Assembly (NCBI RefSeq): GCF_026241095.1
Contig: NZ_JAPFGB010000042.1
Coordinates: forward strand, 1 to 39,950
Length of the DNA stretch: 39,950 bases
Direction of reading: 5' to 3'
DNA from: Saccharopolyspora sp. NFXS83
GTDB taxonomy: Bacteria; Actinomycetota; Actinomycetes; Mycobacteriales; Pseudonocardiaceae
Shown piece by piece: positions 25,452-32,214 of this stretch; positions within the stretch are counted from its first letter, which is position 1; each line of letters begins with the position of its first letter. Under the pieces are notes generated by a model. That model searched no databases. It was not told where the DNA came from and saw only the letters and a list, made by a program, of their open reading frames with translations. The translations under genes were made by a program, and so were the position numbers.

Positions 25452-26156
25452 GTGGGACGGTCCGTACTGGTGACCGGAGGTAACCGCGGCATCGGGTTGG
25501 CGATCGCGCGCGCGTTCCAGGCCGCGGGCGACGAGGTGGCGGTCACCCACCGCGGATCCGGCGCCCCGGACGGGCTGCGCGGCGTGCAGTGCGACGTCAC
25601 CGACGCCGACCAGGTCTCGGCCGCCTTCGACGAGGTGGAGGCCGCGCAGGGCCGGGTCGAGGTGCTGGTGTCCAACGCCGGGATCACCGACGACGGCCTG
25701 CTGCTGCGCATGGGTGAGGAGCAGTTCGGCCGGGTCCTGGACGCGAACCTGGCGGGTTCCTACCGGGTCGCCAAGCGCGCGGCGAGCAGCATGCTGCGCC
25801 TCAAGCGCGGCCGGATGATCTTCGTGTCCTCGGTCGTGGGGCTGTCCGGCGGGGCCGGGCAGGCGAACTACGCGGCGAGCAAGGCGGGCCTGGTGGGCCT
25901 GTCGAGGTCGATCGCCCGCGAGCTCGGCTCGCGCAAGATCACCGCCAACGTGGTCGCGCCCGGATTCGTCACGACGGACATGACCGATCAGCTCAGCGAC
26001 GAGCGCAAGAAGGAGATCTTCGGGCAGATCCCGCTGGCGCGCTTCGCCGATCCCGAGGAGGTCGCGGGCACCGTGGCGTGGCTCGCCTCGGACGCCGCGG
26101 CCTACGTGACCGGTGCCGTGATCCCCGTCGACGGCGGCCTCGGCATGGGCCACTGA
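25452..26156 (+). CDS. fabG: 3-oxoacyl-ACP reductase FabG (MabA)
   Basis: A 234-residue short-chain dehydrogenase of fatty acid synthesis II, reducing 3-oxoacyl-ACP with NADPH. TGGNRGIG is the cofactor motif, NAGI is present, and the catalytic Ser, Tyr and Lys are in FVSSVVG and ANYAASKAG. The end VIPVDGGLGMGH is typical of MabA. GTG 25452 has GGAGGAG 7 nt upstream. It is followed by fabI as in mycobacteria (fabG1-inhA), with a hairpin in the 73-nt gap. Confidence 0.95.
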   Translation: MGRSVLVTGGNRGIGLAIARAFQAAGDEVAVTHRGSGAPDGLRGVQCDVTDADQVSAAFDEVEAAQGRVEVLVSNAGITDDGLLLRMGEEQFGRVLDANLAGSYRVAKRAASSMLRLKRGRMIFVSSVVGLSGGAGQANYAASKAGLVGLSRSIARELGSRKITANVVAPGFVTTDMTDQLSDERKKEIFGQIPLARFADPEEVAGTVAWLASDAAAYVTGAVIPVDGGLGMGH

Positions 26157-26184
26157 TCTCCCGGCACCGACCCAGATTTCGTCC

Positions 26185-26204
26185 GGCCCGCCCGGTGGCG
26201 GGCC
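26185..26204 (+). terminator. Hairpin between fabG and fabI
   Basis: GGCCCGCC-CGGT-GGCGGGCC is a perfect 8-bp stem. It lies between two genes expected to be co-transcribed, so it may be a partial attenuator or an mRNA-processing or stability element rather than a full terminator. Confidence 0.5.
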
Positions 26205-26229
26205 TCAGCAAGCACAGCGGAGGAAGTAC

Positions 26230-26997
26230 GTGAGCGGATTGCTCGAAGGCAAGCGGATCCTGATCACCGGCGTGATCACCGACGCGTCGATCGCGTTCCA
26301 CGCGGCCAAGATGGCGCAGGAGCAGGGCGCCGAGGTGGTGCTGACCGGGTTCGGCCGGATGAGCCTGGTGGAGCGCATCGCGGGCCGGTTGCCCAAGCCC
26401 GCGCCGGTGCTGGAGCTCGACGTGACCAGCGCCGAGCACCGCGACAGCCTCGCGGACCGGGTGCGCGAGCACGTCGACGGCCTCGACGGCGTTCTTCACT
26501 CGATCGGGTTCGCCCCGGCGTCCTGCCTGGGCGGCGATTTCCTGGAGGCGCCGTGGGACGACGTGTCCACGGCGCTGGAGATCTCGGCGTACTCGTTCAA
26601 GTCCCTGACCACCGCGACGCTGCCGCTGCTGTCGGAGGGGTCCTCGATCGTGGGCATGGACTTCGACGCCCGCGTCGCGTGGCCGGCCTACGACTGGATG
26701 GGCGTGGCGAAGGCGGCGCTGGAGTCCACCAGCCGCTACCTGGCGCGTGAGCTGGGGCCGCAGGGGATCCGGGTCAACCTGGTCTCGGCGGGCCCGGTGC
26801 GCACGATGGCCGCGAAGTCCATCCCGGGCTTCTCCGGCCTGGAGGACACCTGGTCCGAGCGGGCTCCGCTGGGCTGGGACGTCAACGACCCCACTCCCGT
26901 CGCGCGGTCGATCTGCGCGGTGCTGTCGGACTGGCTGCCCAAGACCACCGGTTCCATGGTCATGGTCGACGGCGGTTTCTCCGCGCTGGGCGCGTGA
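26230..26997 (+). CDS. fabI: NADH-dependent enoyl-ACP reductase, InhA type
   Basis: A 255-residue enoyl-ACP reductase, a little shorter than the 269 of M. tuberculosis InhA. The N-terminus GKRILITGVITDASIAFH has the InhA-type diverged cofactor motif. HSIGFAP corresponds to the loop with InhA Ser94, and the catalytic Tyr and Lys are in AYDWMGVAKAAL (Tyr-x6-Lys). PVRTMAAKSIPGF is the substrate loop. It performs the last step of each elongation cycle. GTG 26230 has GGAGGAAG upstream. The gene is the InhA orthologue by position between fabG and hemH. Confidence 0.95.
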   Translation: MSGLLEGKRILITGVITDASIAFHAAKMAQEQGAEVVLTGFGRMSLVERIAGRLPKPAPVLELDVTSAEHRDSLADRVREHVDGLDGVLHSIGFAPASCLGGDFLEAPWDDVSTALEISAYSFKSLTTATLPLLSEGSSIVGMDFDARVAWPAYDWMGVAKAALESTSRYLARELGPQGIRVNLVSAGPVRTMAAKSIPGFSGLEDTWSERAPLGWDVNDPTPVARSICAVLSDWLPKTTGSMVMVDGGFSALGA

Positions 26998-27001
26998 GAC
27001 A

Positions 27002-27034
27002 GGTGGGGCGTGCGCCGGCCGCGCACGCCCCACC
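27002..27034 (+). terminator. Strong hairpin between fabI and hemH
   Basis: GGTGGGGCGTGCGC (27002-27015) pairs perfectly with GCGCACGCCCCACC (27021-27034) around a 5-nt loop. The 14-bp GC stem begins 5 nt after the fabI stop. It has no U tract, but this is the usual actinobacterial form. Confidence 0.8.
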
Positions 27035-27062
27035 CGCGTGAGCGGCCGATCCCGCTCGGGGC

Positions 27063-27068
27063 CATCAT
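27063..27068 (+). promoter_or_regulatory. -10 element for leaderless hemH mRNA
   Basis: CATCAT is followed by 6 nt and then GTG 27075. It lies 29 nt after the fabI terminator hairpin, so hemH can be expressed on its own. Confidence 0.45.
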
Positions 27069-27074
27069 GGTCAG

Positions 27075-28103
27075 GTGAGTTTCGATGCGCTGCTGTTCTT
27101 GTCGTTCGGTGGACCGGAAGGCCCGGAAGAAGTCCGGCCGTTCCTGGAGAACGTCACCAGAGGCAGAGGCGTGCCGCCGGAACGGCTCGACGAGGTCGCG
27201 GAGCACTACCACCACTTCGGCGGGGTGTCGCCGATCAACCGCCTCAACCGCGAGGTCATGGCCGGCCTGCAGGAGCAGCTGCGCGCCGAAGGCCGCGACC
27301 TGCCGGTGTACTGGGGCAACCGCAACTGGCACCCGATGATCGAGGACACCGTGGCGCGCATGGCCGAGGACGGCGTGCGCCGAGCACTGGTGTTCCCCAC
27401 TTCGGCGTGGGGCGGGTACTCGGGCTGCAAGCAGTACCACGAGGACATCGTGCGGGCCCGCGAAGCGGTGGGGGAGCAGGCCCCGGACCTGGTGAAGCTG
27501 CGCCAGTTCTTCGACCACCCGCTGTTCGTGTCCGCCAACGCCGACGCGGTGCGCCGCGCCTACGCGGACCTGGGTGATGCCGAGGCCCGGCTGGTGTTCA
27601 CCGCGCACTCCATCCCGCTGCGCGCGGACTCCGCCCAAGGCCCCGACGGGCGCCCCGAGTGGTATTCGCGGCAGGTCGCCGAGGCCGCCCGCCTGGTCGC
27701 GGAGGAAGCGGGAGTGGAGACCTACGACGTGGTCTGGCAGTCCCGCTCCGGCCCGCCGCAGATGCCGTGGCTGGAGCCGGACGTGGTCGACCACATCGAG
27801 GACCTGCACGCCAAGGGGGTCGCCTCGGTCGTGGTGAGCCCCATCGGGTTCGTCTCCGACCACCTGGAAGTGGTGTGGGACCTGGACAACGAGGCCGCGG
27901 AGAAGGCCGCCGAGCTCGGCATGGGCTTCGCCCGCGCCGGTACCGCCGGGGACGACCCGCGGTTCGCGAAGATGATCGTGGAGCTGATCTCCGAGCACGT
28001 CGACGAGGTCCGCCCCCGCAAGCTCTCCCTGATGCCCGCGGCGGGCTGCGGGCGCAACGGTGAAGCCTGCTCGCCGGGCTGCTGCACCTCCGTCGACGGC
28101 TGA
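27075..28103 (+). CDS. hemH: Ferrochelatase, coproporphyrin III type (CpfC)
   Basis: A 342-residue class I ferrochelatase. It has an N-terminal [22 protein letters not shown] with the catalytic His, and [17 protein letters not shown] with the conserved Glu/Asp face. Actinobacteria make heme by the coproporphyrin route, so the substrate is probably coproporphyrin III, giving coproheme (symbol cpfC). Cys118 (GYSGC) aligns with the internal cluster Cys of human ferrochelatase, and the tail carries Cys325, 332, 336 and 337, which fits the [2Fe-2S] cluster known in actinobacterial enzymes. It follows fabI as in mycobacteria but has its own promoter-like box and a terminator in front. Confidence 0.93.
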   Translation: MSFDALLFLSFGGPEGPEEVRPFLENVTRGRGVPPERLDEVAEHYHHFGGVSPINRLNREVMAGLQEQLRAEGRDLPVYWGNRNWHPMIEDTVARMAEDGVRRALVFPTSAWGGYSGCKQYHEDIVRAREAVGEQAPDLVKLRQFFDHPLFVSANADAVRRAYADLGDAEARLVFTAHSIPLRADSAQGPDGRPEWYSRQVAEAARLVAEEAGVETYDVVWQSRSGPPQMPWLEPDVVDHIEDLHAKGVASVVVSPIGFVSDHLEVVWDLDNEAAEKAAELGMGFARAGTAGDDPRFAKMIVELISEHVDEVRPRKLSLMPAAGCGRNGEACSPGCCTSVDG

Positions 28104-28116
28104 CCTCCTGCGATTC

Positions 28117-28157
28117 CGCTTCCGGGACGGGCGCGCGAGGCGCCCGTCCCGGAAGCG
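28117..28157. terminator. Strong terminator after hemH
   Basis: CGCTTCCGGGACGGGCGC pairs perfectly with its 18-nt complement ending at 28157 around a 5-nt GCGAG loop. It lies 13 nt after the hemH stop. The stem is symmetric, so it could also end transcripts arriving from the tetR side. Confidence 0.88.
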
Positions 28158-28190
28158 TTCCGCGGCCTCGCGTTCACCGGGGGAATGTGG

Positions 28191-28330
28191 TCAGCGGCGC
28201 CGGCAGTGGGCGATGACCGGTAGCGGCGCGCACCCGAGCCGCTCGTAGAGCTCCCTGACCGGGACTCCCGTCGGTCCCGATCTCGACCATCTCGGCGCCT
28301 CGGGCGTGCTCGCGGACCGGCTCGCGCCGA
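28191..28330 (-). pseudogene. Remnant of a GNAT acetyltransferase, truncated and frameshifted
   Basis: Directly downstream of the tetR stop, one minus-strand frame reads VREHARGAEMVEIGTDG (to about 28270). The next frame then continues with GVPVRELYERLGCAPLPV and stops at 28191. Together these look like the last 45 or so residues of a GNAT N-acetyltransferase (beta-strand GAEMVEIGTD, then the RELYERLG helix typical of the C-terminus), joined across a frameshift near 28262-28272. There is no start codon or acetyl-CoA motif, so the 5' part is gone. The family call rests on short motifs only. Confidence 0.55.
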
Positions 28331-28948
28331 TCAGTGCGGGGAGACGTCGCCGACGGCGAGGAAGATGTTCGTGCAGTGCTCGACCAGGGCCTCGCGTTCG
28401 ATGCGCAGGGTGCCGTCGAGCCAGGCGGTGAGCGTCTGGGCGAGGCCGCCGACGGCGAACTGGCTGAGCACCTCCAGGTCGGCGCTGTCGGGCAGGCCGT
28501 AGAAGTCCTTGGCCTGCCCGCCGAGCAGGCCCACGAACAGCAGCGTCGAGCGCTGCCTGCGTTCGGCGAGCGCCGCGCCCGCCTGCGCGGAGAACAGCAA
28601 CCGGCCGCGACGCGGATCGTCGCCGACGATGCCCACGAGGGTGCTCAACCCGGCCCGCGCCTTCGCCCGCGCGTCGAACGGGGCTTCGGCGACCGCGGCC
28701 AGCGTGCGGTGCGCGAGGTCCTCGATGACGTGGTCGTAGACCGCCGCGGCCAGCGCTTCGCGGTCGGTGAAGCTCTCGTAGAAGTAGCGGGCGGCGAGTC
28801 CGGCCTGCTTGCACGCGCCGCGCACCGACAACGTCGCTTCGTCGGACCCCAGCAGGTCGAGGCCCGCTTCGAGGAACTGCGCCCGCCGCTCGGCCTTGCG
28901 GTCGTCGCCTTCGACGCCGCCGTACACGCGCAGGGAAGACGGCTGCAT
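28331..28948 (-). CDS. TetR-family regulator divergent from MpaB-type oxygenase
   Basis: A 205-residue TetR-type regulator. The HTH spans about residues 15-60 (RAQFLEAGLDLLGS, then KQAGLAARYFYESFTDREAL), and the C-terminal helical domain has FAVGGLAQTLTAWLDG. ATG 28948 is chosen because CAAGAT lies 6 nt before it and there is no ribosome site. A GTG at 28990 would add 14 residues. It is divergent from the MpaB-family oxygenase at 29090, a common pairing in actinobacteria, and probably represses it and itself. Confidence 0.87.
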   Translation of the reverse strand: MQPSSLRVYGGVEGDDRKAERRAQFLEAGLDLLGSDEATLSVRGACKQAGLAARYFYESFTDREALAAAVYDHVIEDLAHRTLAAVAEAPFDARAKARAGLSTLVGIVGDDPRRGRLLFSAQAGAALAERRQRSTLLFVGLLGGQAKDFYGLPDSADLEVLSQFAVGGLAQTLTAWLDGTLRIEREALVEHCTNIFLAVGDVSPH

Positions 28949-28954
28949 GCCGCC

Positions 28955-28960
28955 ATCTTG
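28955..28960 (-). promoter_or_regulatory. -10 element for leaderless tetR (28948) mRNA
   Basis: On the minus strand CAAGAT is followed by GGCGGC and then ATG at 28948, the same 6-nt spacing as at the other leaderless genes in the window. Confidence 0.5.
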
Positions 28961-28970
28961 GCATCTCGCG

Positions 28971-28997
28971 GGGGAGCGCGGCCTTGACACGCTCCCC
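28971..28997. promoter_or_regulatory. Dyad and promoter in tetR/mpaB intergenic region
   Basis: GGGGAGCG (28971-28978) and CGCTCCCC (28990-28997) are perfect inverted arms 11 nt apart. A consensus -35 TTGACA (28984-28989) lies inside the spacer, with CCATAT (29009-29014) as a -10 candidate 19 nt downstream, reading toward the oxygenase. A repressor on this dyad would cover the -35. Confidence 0.5.
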
Positions 28998-29089
28998 GGA
29001 GATCGGTTCCATATCTGCTAACGGGCGTGAGCAGAGTTCGCCGGGCAGAGCCGCCCGAGCGGACGCCCGGTAGCGGAGGAGACGGACCG

Positions 29090-29914
29090 ATGGCAGTTCC
29101 CACCGAATCGCGAGTGCGCGAGGACGAGCTGATCGTCGGCGCCGGCCTGCTGGCGGGCGGCGCGAACGTGATCATGCAGCTGGCCCGGCCGGGCGTCGGC
29201 TACGGCGTCGTCGAGAGCGAGGTCGACAGCGGCAACATCTTCAAGCACCCCATCAAGCGGACCCGGACCACGCTGACCTACCTCGCGGTCGCGTCCATGG
29301 GCACCGACGAGGAACGCGCCCTGTTCCGGCGCGCCACGAACCGATCCCACGCGCGGGTGCGCTCCACCGAATCCAGCCCGGTGTCCTACAACGCGTTCGA
29401 CAAGAACCTGCAGCTGTGGGTCGCGGCGTGCCTCTACCGCGGTGTCGAGGACGTCTACACGATGCTCGTCGGCGGCCTCACCGACGCCGAGATCGACGAG
29501 CTCTACCAGCGCTCCGCCACGCTCGGCACCACGCTGCAGGTCACCGACGACATGTGGCCCGCCGACCGCGCGGAGTTCGAGCGGTACTGGAACGACGCGC
29601 TGGAGCAGGTGCACGTCGACGACACGGTGCGCCGATACCTGCACCAGATCGCGGTGCTCGGATTCATGCCGCGCTACGTCAGCGCCCCGCTGGGCGGGTT
29701 CAACAAGTTCCTCACCACGGGATTCCTGCCGCAGCGGTTCCGCGACGAGATGCGCCTGCCCTGGAGCGACCGCGACCAGCGACGCTTCGACCGGCTGATG
29801 CGGGCCATGGGCACCGTCATCCGCCGGTTACCGCCGGTGCTGCGCCAGTTCCCGTTCAACTACTTCCTGTGGGACGTGCGCCGCCGCATCAAGGCGGGCA
29901 GCCCGCTGGTGTGA
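29090..29914 (+). CDS. Oxygenase MpaB family protein (DUF2236)
   Basis: A 274-residue protein of the DUF2236/MpaB family, which includes the fungal mpaB oxygenase and the latex-clearing protein fold, often heme-binding. Typical parts are the HPIKRTRTTLTYLAVASMG segment, AFDKNLQLWVAACLY and DVYTMLVGG. ATG 29090 has GGAGGAG 8 nt upstream; an earlier GTG at 29027 gives an unconserved leader. It has no signal peptide. The substrate is unknown. Its end is 12 nt from the end of the convergent next gene. Confidence 0.85.
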   Translation: MAVPTESRVREDELIVGAGLLAGGANVIMQLARPGVGYGVVESEVDSGNIFKHPIKRTRTTLTYLAVASMGTDEERALFRRATNRSHARVRSTESSPVSYNAFDKNLQLWVAACLYRGVEDVYTMLVGGLTDAEIDELYQRSATLGTTLQVTDDMWPADRAEFERYWNDALEQVHVDDTVRRYLHQIAVLGFMPRYVSAPLGGFNKFLTTGFLPQRFRDEMRLPWSDRDQRRFDRLMRAMGTVIRRLPPVLRQFPFNYFLWDVRRRIKAGSPLV

Positions 29915-29926
29915 GCCGCCCGCGCC

Positions 29927-30700
29927 TCAGTGCTTGCTGGCGCTCTCGGCGAGCACCCGGACCATCTCCGCGATCGAGGCCCGGCGCGCGGCGCGCACCG
30001 AGTCGAACAGCGGGCGCAGGGCCTCCGTGCGAGCTCGGGTCGCCGAGGCCGAGAGCGCTCCGCCGGGGGCGTCGTCGGTGGCCACCCACAGGATCGCCTC
30101 CACCTCGGAGGCGCGCTGCAGGATCCGCAGCGGTCGCTGCGGCACGTCCTCCGGCCACGGCGGCTTCGGGCGGTCGGCGACGGTCGAGGCGATCTCGTCG
30201 CGCACACCGGGGCGCCGCTTGGCGATGTCCAGGTCGATCAGCGTGCTGGCGGCCTCGCGCATCGCCGAGGACATGCCGTGCTCGGCCTCGCCGATCGGCA
30301 GGTGCTCGGCCGGGGGGAGCTCGCCGATGGGGAACACGGTCCAGCGCAGGATGCCCTCGGCGACCGCCTCCGGGACCAGGCCGAGACCGGCCTCGGGCAG
30401 GATGGCCGCCTCACCGCGCCGCAGCGCCTGCTTCGAGAACGGGCTCGCGGTACCGAGGCCCCGGACGTCGCCGGGGACCGGGAGGGCCAGTTCTCCGTCG
30501 GTGGCGCCGGATTTGCGCAGCGCCGCCAGCAGCAGCGCGGGACCGGCGGGGGTGTCCTGGGGGCCGGGAAGATCCAGCCGGGCGGCGAGTTCGTCGTCGG
30601 CGGCGCGCACTTCCTGCGACTCGCCCCAGATCTGCAGAGCGTCGAGCACGTCGTCCGCGGCGGTCGCACCGTGCAACCACGCGGACGCCCACACGACCAT
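29927..30700 (-). CDS. Conserved hypothetical protein, Rv1486c-like by position
   Basis: A 257-residue soluble protein of unknown function. It has a Trp-rich N-terminus (VVWASAWLHG), a DVLDALQIWGE segment, a long middle region rich in Pro and Gly with several conserved-looking turns, and a C-terminal helical part (ILQRASEVEAILWVA, then helices to the end). It has no membrane segment or recognised enzyme motif. In M. tuberculosis a minus-strand gene of similar size (rv1486c) lies between the ferrochelatase gene and the NfeD and SPFH genes, and this gene has that same position and orientation. That orthology is inferred from synteny. ATG 30700 is chosen; GTG 30721 is an alternative. Confidence 0.8.
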   Translation of the reverse strand: MVVWASAWLHGATAADDVLDALQIWGESQEVRAADDELAARLDLPGPQDTPAGPALLLAALRKSGATDGELALPVPGDVRGLGTASPFSKQALRRGEAAILPEAGLGLVPEAVAEGILRWTVFPIGELPPAEHLPIGEAEHGMSSAMREAASTLIDLDIAKRRPGVRDEIASTVADRPKPPWPEDVPQRPLRILQRASEVEAILWVATDDAPGGALSASATRARTEALRPLFDSVRAARRASIAEMVRVLAESASKH

Positions 30701-30835
30701 CGTTGCGCTTGGGCATGGCACGGTAAGGAAGAGTACGTATCCCGCACGCGGATTTCCGCCGGGGGGCGGTCCGGTGTGGGCCGCGTCGCCATCCTCCCGC
30801 GGCGCGCCGCGGACCACGCGTCTCACCCGGATGAG

Positions 30836-30841
30836 TAAGGT
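30836..30841 (+). promoter_or_regulatory. -10 element for leaderless DUF3097 mRNA
   Basis: TAAGGT, then TCGCGC, then GTG 30848. The match is close to the actinobacterial TAnnnT box and the gap is again exactly 6 nt. Confidence 0.6.
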
Positions 30842-30847
30842 TCGCGC

Positions 30848-31654
30848 GTGCGTTCGGTCAACTACGGCAACGACATCCTGTCCTCCGGTCGCAAGCGCCG
30901 CGAGATCCCCGAGGTCCCGGCCGAGCCCGGCCTGGTGGTCGAGGACCCGGCGAGCGGCTTCTGCGGCGCGGTGCTGCGCGTGGAGAAGGGCAACGTGGTC
31001 CTGGAAGATCGCCACGGTGCGCGGCGGCTGTTCCCGATGCGCCCCGCGGCGTTCCTCTGCGAAGGGCGACCGGTCACCCTCGTGCCCGCTCCCGCCACCG
31101 CACCCACCGCCACCCGCACGTCGGCCTCCGGGTCCGTCCACGTCGACGGCCTGCGGGCGCGGGAGGCGCGGGGCAGCCGGATCTGGGTCGAGGGGCTGCA
31201 CGACGCCGAGCTCGTCGAGCGGGTCTGGGGCCACGACCTGCGGGTCGAGGGCGTGGTGGTGGAGCCGCTGCACGGCGTGGACGACCTGCCCGGCCTGCTC
31301 GCCGAATTCGGCCCCCGCGCGGGACATCGGGTCGGAGTGCTCGTCGATCACCTGGTCGAGGGCAGCAAGGAGTCCCGGCTCGTCGAAGGCATCACCGATC
31401 CGCACGTGTGCGTCACCGGCCACCCGTTCGTCGACGTGTGGGAGGCGGTCAAGCCCGCCTCGGTCGGCATCGAGGCATGGCCGCGGGTTCCGCGCGGGCA
31501 GGACTGGAAGGAAGGCGTGTGCGCCGCGCTCGGCTGGGGCGAACCCGCCGACGGGTGGCGGCGGGTGCTCGGTTCGGTCGGTGGGTTCCGGGACCTGGAG
31601 GCCCCGCTGATCGGCGCGGTCGAGCGGTTGATCGATTTCGTGACCGAGGCCTGA
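30848..31654 (+). CDS. DUF3097 family protein with TOPRIM-like C-terminal half
   Basis: A 268-residue protein. Residues about 28-80 look like a small beta-barrel (GLVVEDPASGFCGAVLRVEKG), and an Ala/Thr-rich linker follows. Residues 111-215 carry the DUF3097 core: RIWVEGLHDAELVERVWG with Glu115, a segment with VGVLVDHLVEGSKES (Asp167, His168, Leu169), and SVGIEAW near 206-211. The order and spacing resemble RNase M5-type TOPRIM domains (VEG...D, DPD..G, GVE), but the second Asp of the DxD is replaced. The function is unknown, and a role in nucleic acid processing is my inference. The gene is divergent from the Rv1486c-like gene. Confidence 0.85.
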   Translation: MRSVNYGNDILSSGRKRREIPEVPAEPGLVVEDPASGFCGAVLRVEKGNVVLEDRHGARRLFPMRPAAFLCEGRPVTLVPAPATAPTATRTSASGSVHVDGLRAREARGSRIWVEGLHDAELVERVWGHDLRVEGVVVEPLHGVDDLPGLLAEFGPRAGHRVGVLVDHLVEGSKESRLVEGITDPHVCVTGHPFVDVWEAVKPASVGIEAWPRVPRGQDWKEGVCAALGWGEPADGWRRVLGSVGGFRDLEAPLIGAVERLIDFVTEA

Positions 31655-31760
31655 TTCCGGCGCCCGCGCGCCACGCGGACGGTCGAGCGGGCCCGTGCCC
31701 ACCGGTTCTGCCAGGTTGATCACGTCGAGCGAATTCGCACACAAGGCAGGTGGGCTCTGC

Positions 31761-31766
31761 CACGAT
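31761..31766 (+). promoter_or_regulatory. -10 element for leaderless nfeD mRNA
   Basis: CACGAT, then GGACGC, then ATG 31773. It supports the start at 31773 over a more upstream start at 31695. Confidence 0.5.
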
Positions 31767-31772
31767 GGACGC

Positions 31773-32201
31773 ATGGCCTCGCTCGTGTGGTTGATCGTCG
31801 GATTGCTCCTGGTGGCGGCCGAAGTGCTGTCCGGGGAATTCGTGCTCGTCATGCTGGGCGTCGCCGCGCTGGGGACGGCGGGCGCGGTCGCCCTCGGGGC
31901 GCCGGTCTGGGTGAGCGCACTGGTGTTCGCCGGGCTCGCCGGGGGACTCGTGCTGGGGGCGCGCCCAGCGCTCAAACGGCGGTTCGAGGTGGGCAACGAG
32001 CTCAAGACCAACGTGGACGCGCTGCTGGGGAAGCGGGCGACCGTGGTGTCCACGGTGGACCACCAGGGTGGCCGGGTCCGCATCGACGGGGACGTGTGGT
32101 CGGCCCGCACGCTGAACGAGGCCGAAGTCTTGGAGACCGATACGACGGTGCTGGTGATGGAGATATCCGGCGCCACCGCCATCGTGTCGGCACAACCGTG
32201 A
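31773..32201 (+). CDS. NfeD-like membrane protein
   Basis: A 142-residue NfeD short form. It has three N-terminal membrane segments (SLVWLIVGLLLVAAEVL, a GAVALG region, VSALVFAGLAGGLVLGA) and a C-terminal OB-fold (about 80-140, LLGKRATVVSTVDHQGG to VMEISGATAIV). NfeD proteins pair with SPFH/stomatin-type proteins at the membrane, and the SPFH gene follows 13 nt downstream. It corresponds to rv1487 by order. Confidence 0.9.
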   Translation: MASLVWLIVGLLLVAAEVLSGEFVLVMLGVAALGTAGAVALGAPVWVSALVFAGLAGGLVLGARPALKRRFEVGNELKTNVDALLGKRATVVSTVDHQGGRVRIDGDVWSARTLNEAEVLETDTTVLVMEISGATAIVSAQP

Positions 32202-32214
32202 ACTGGAGGGCGAA

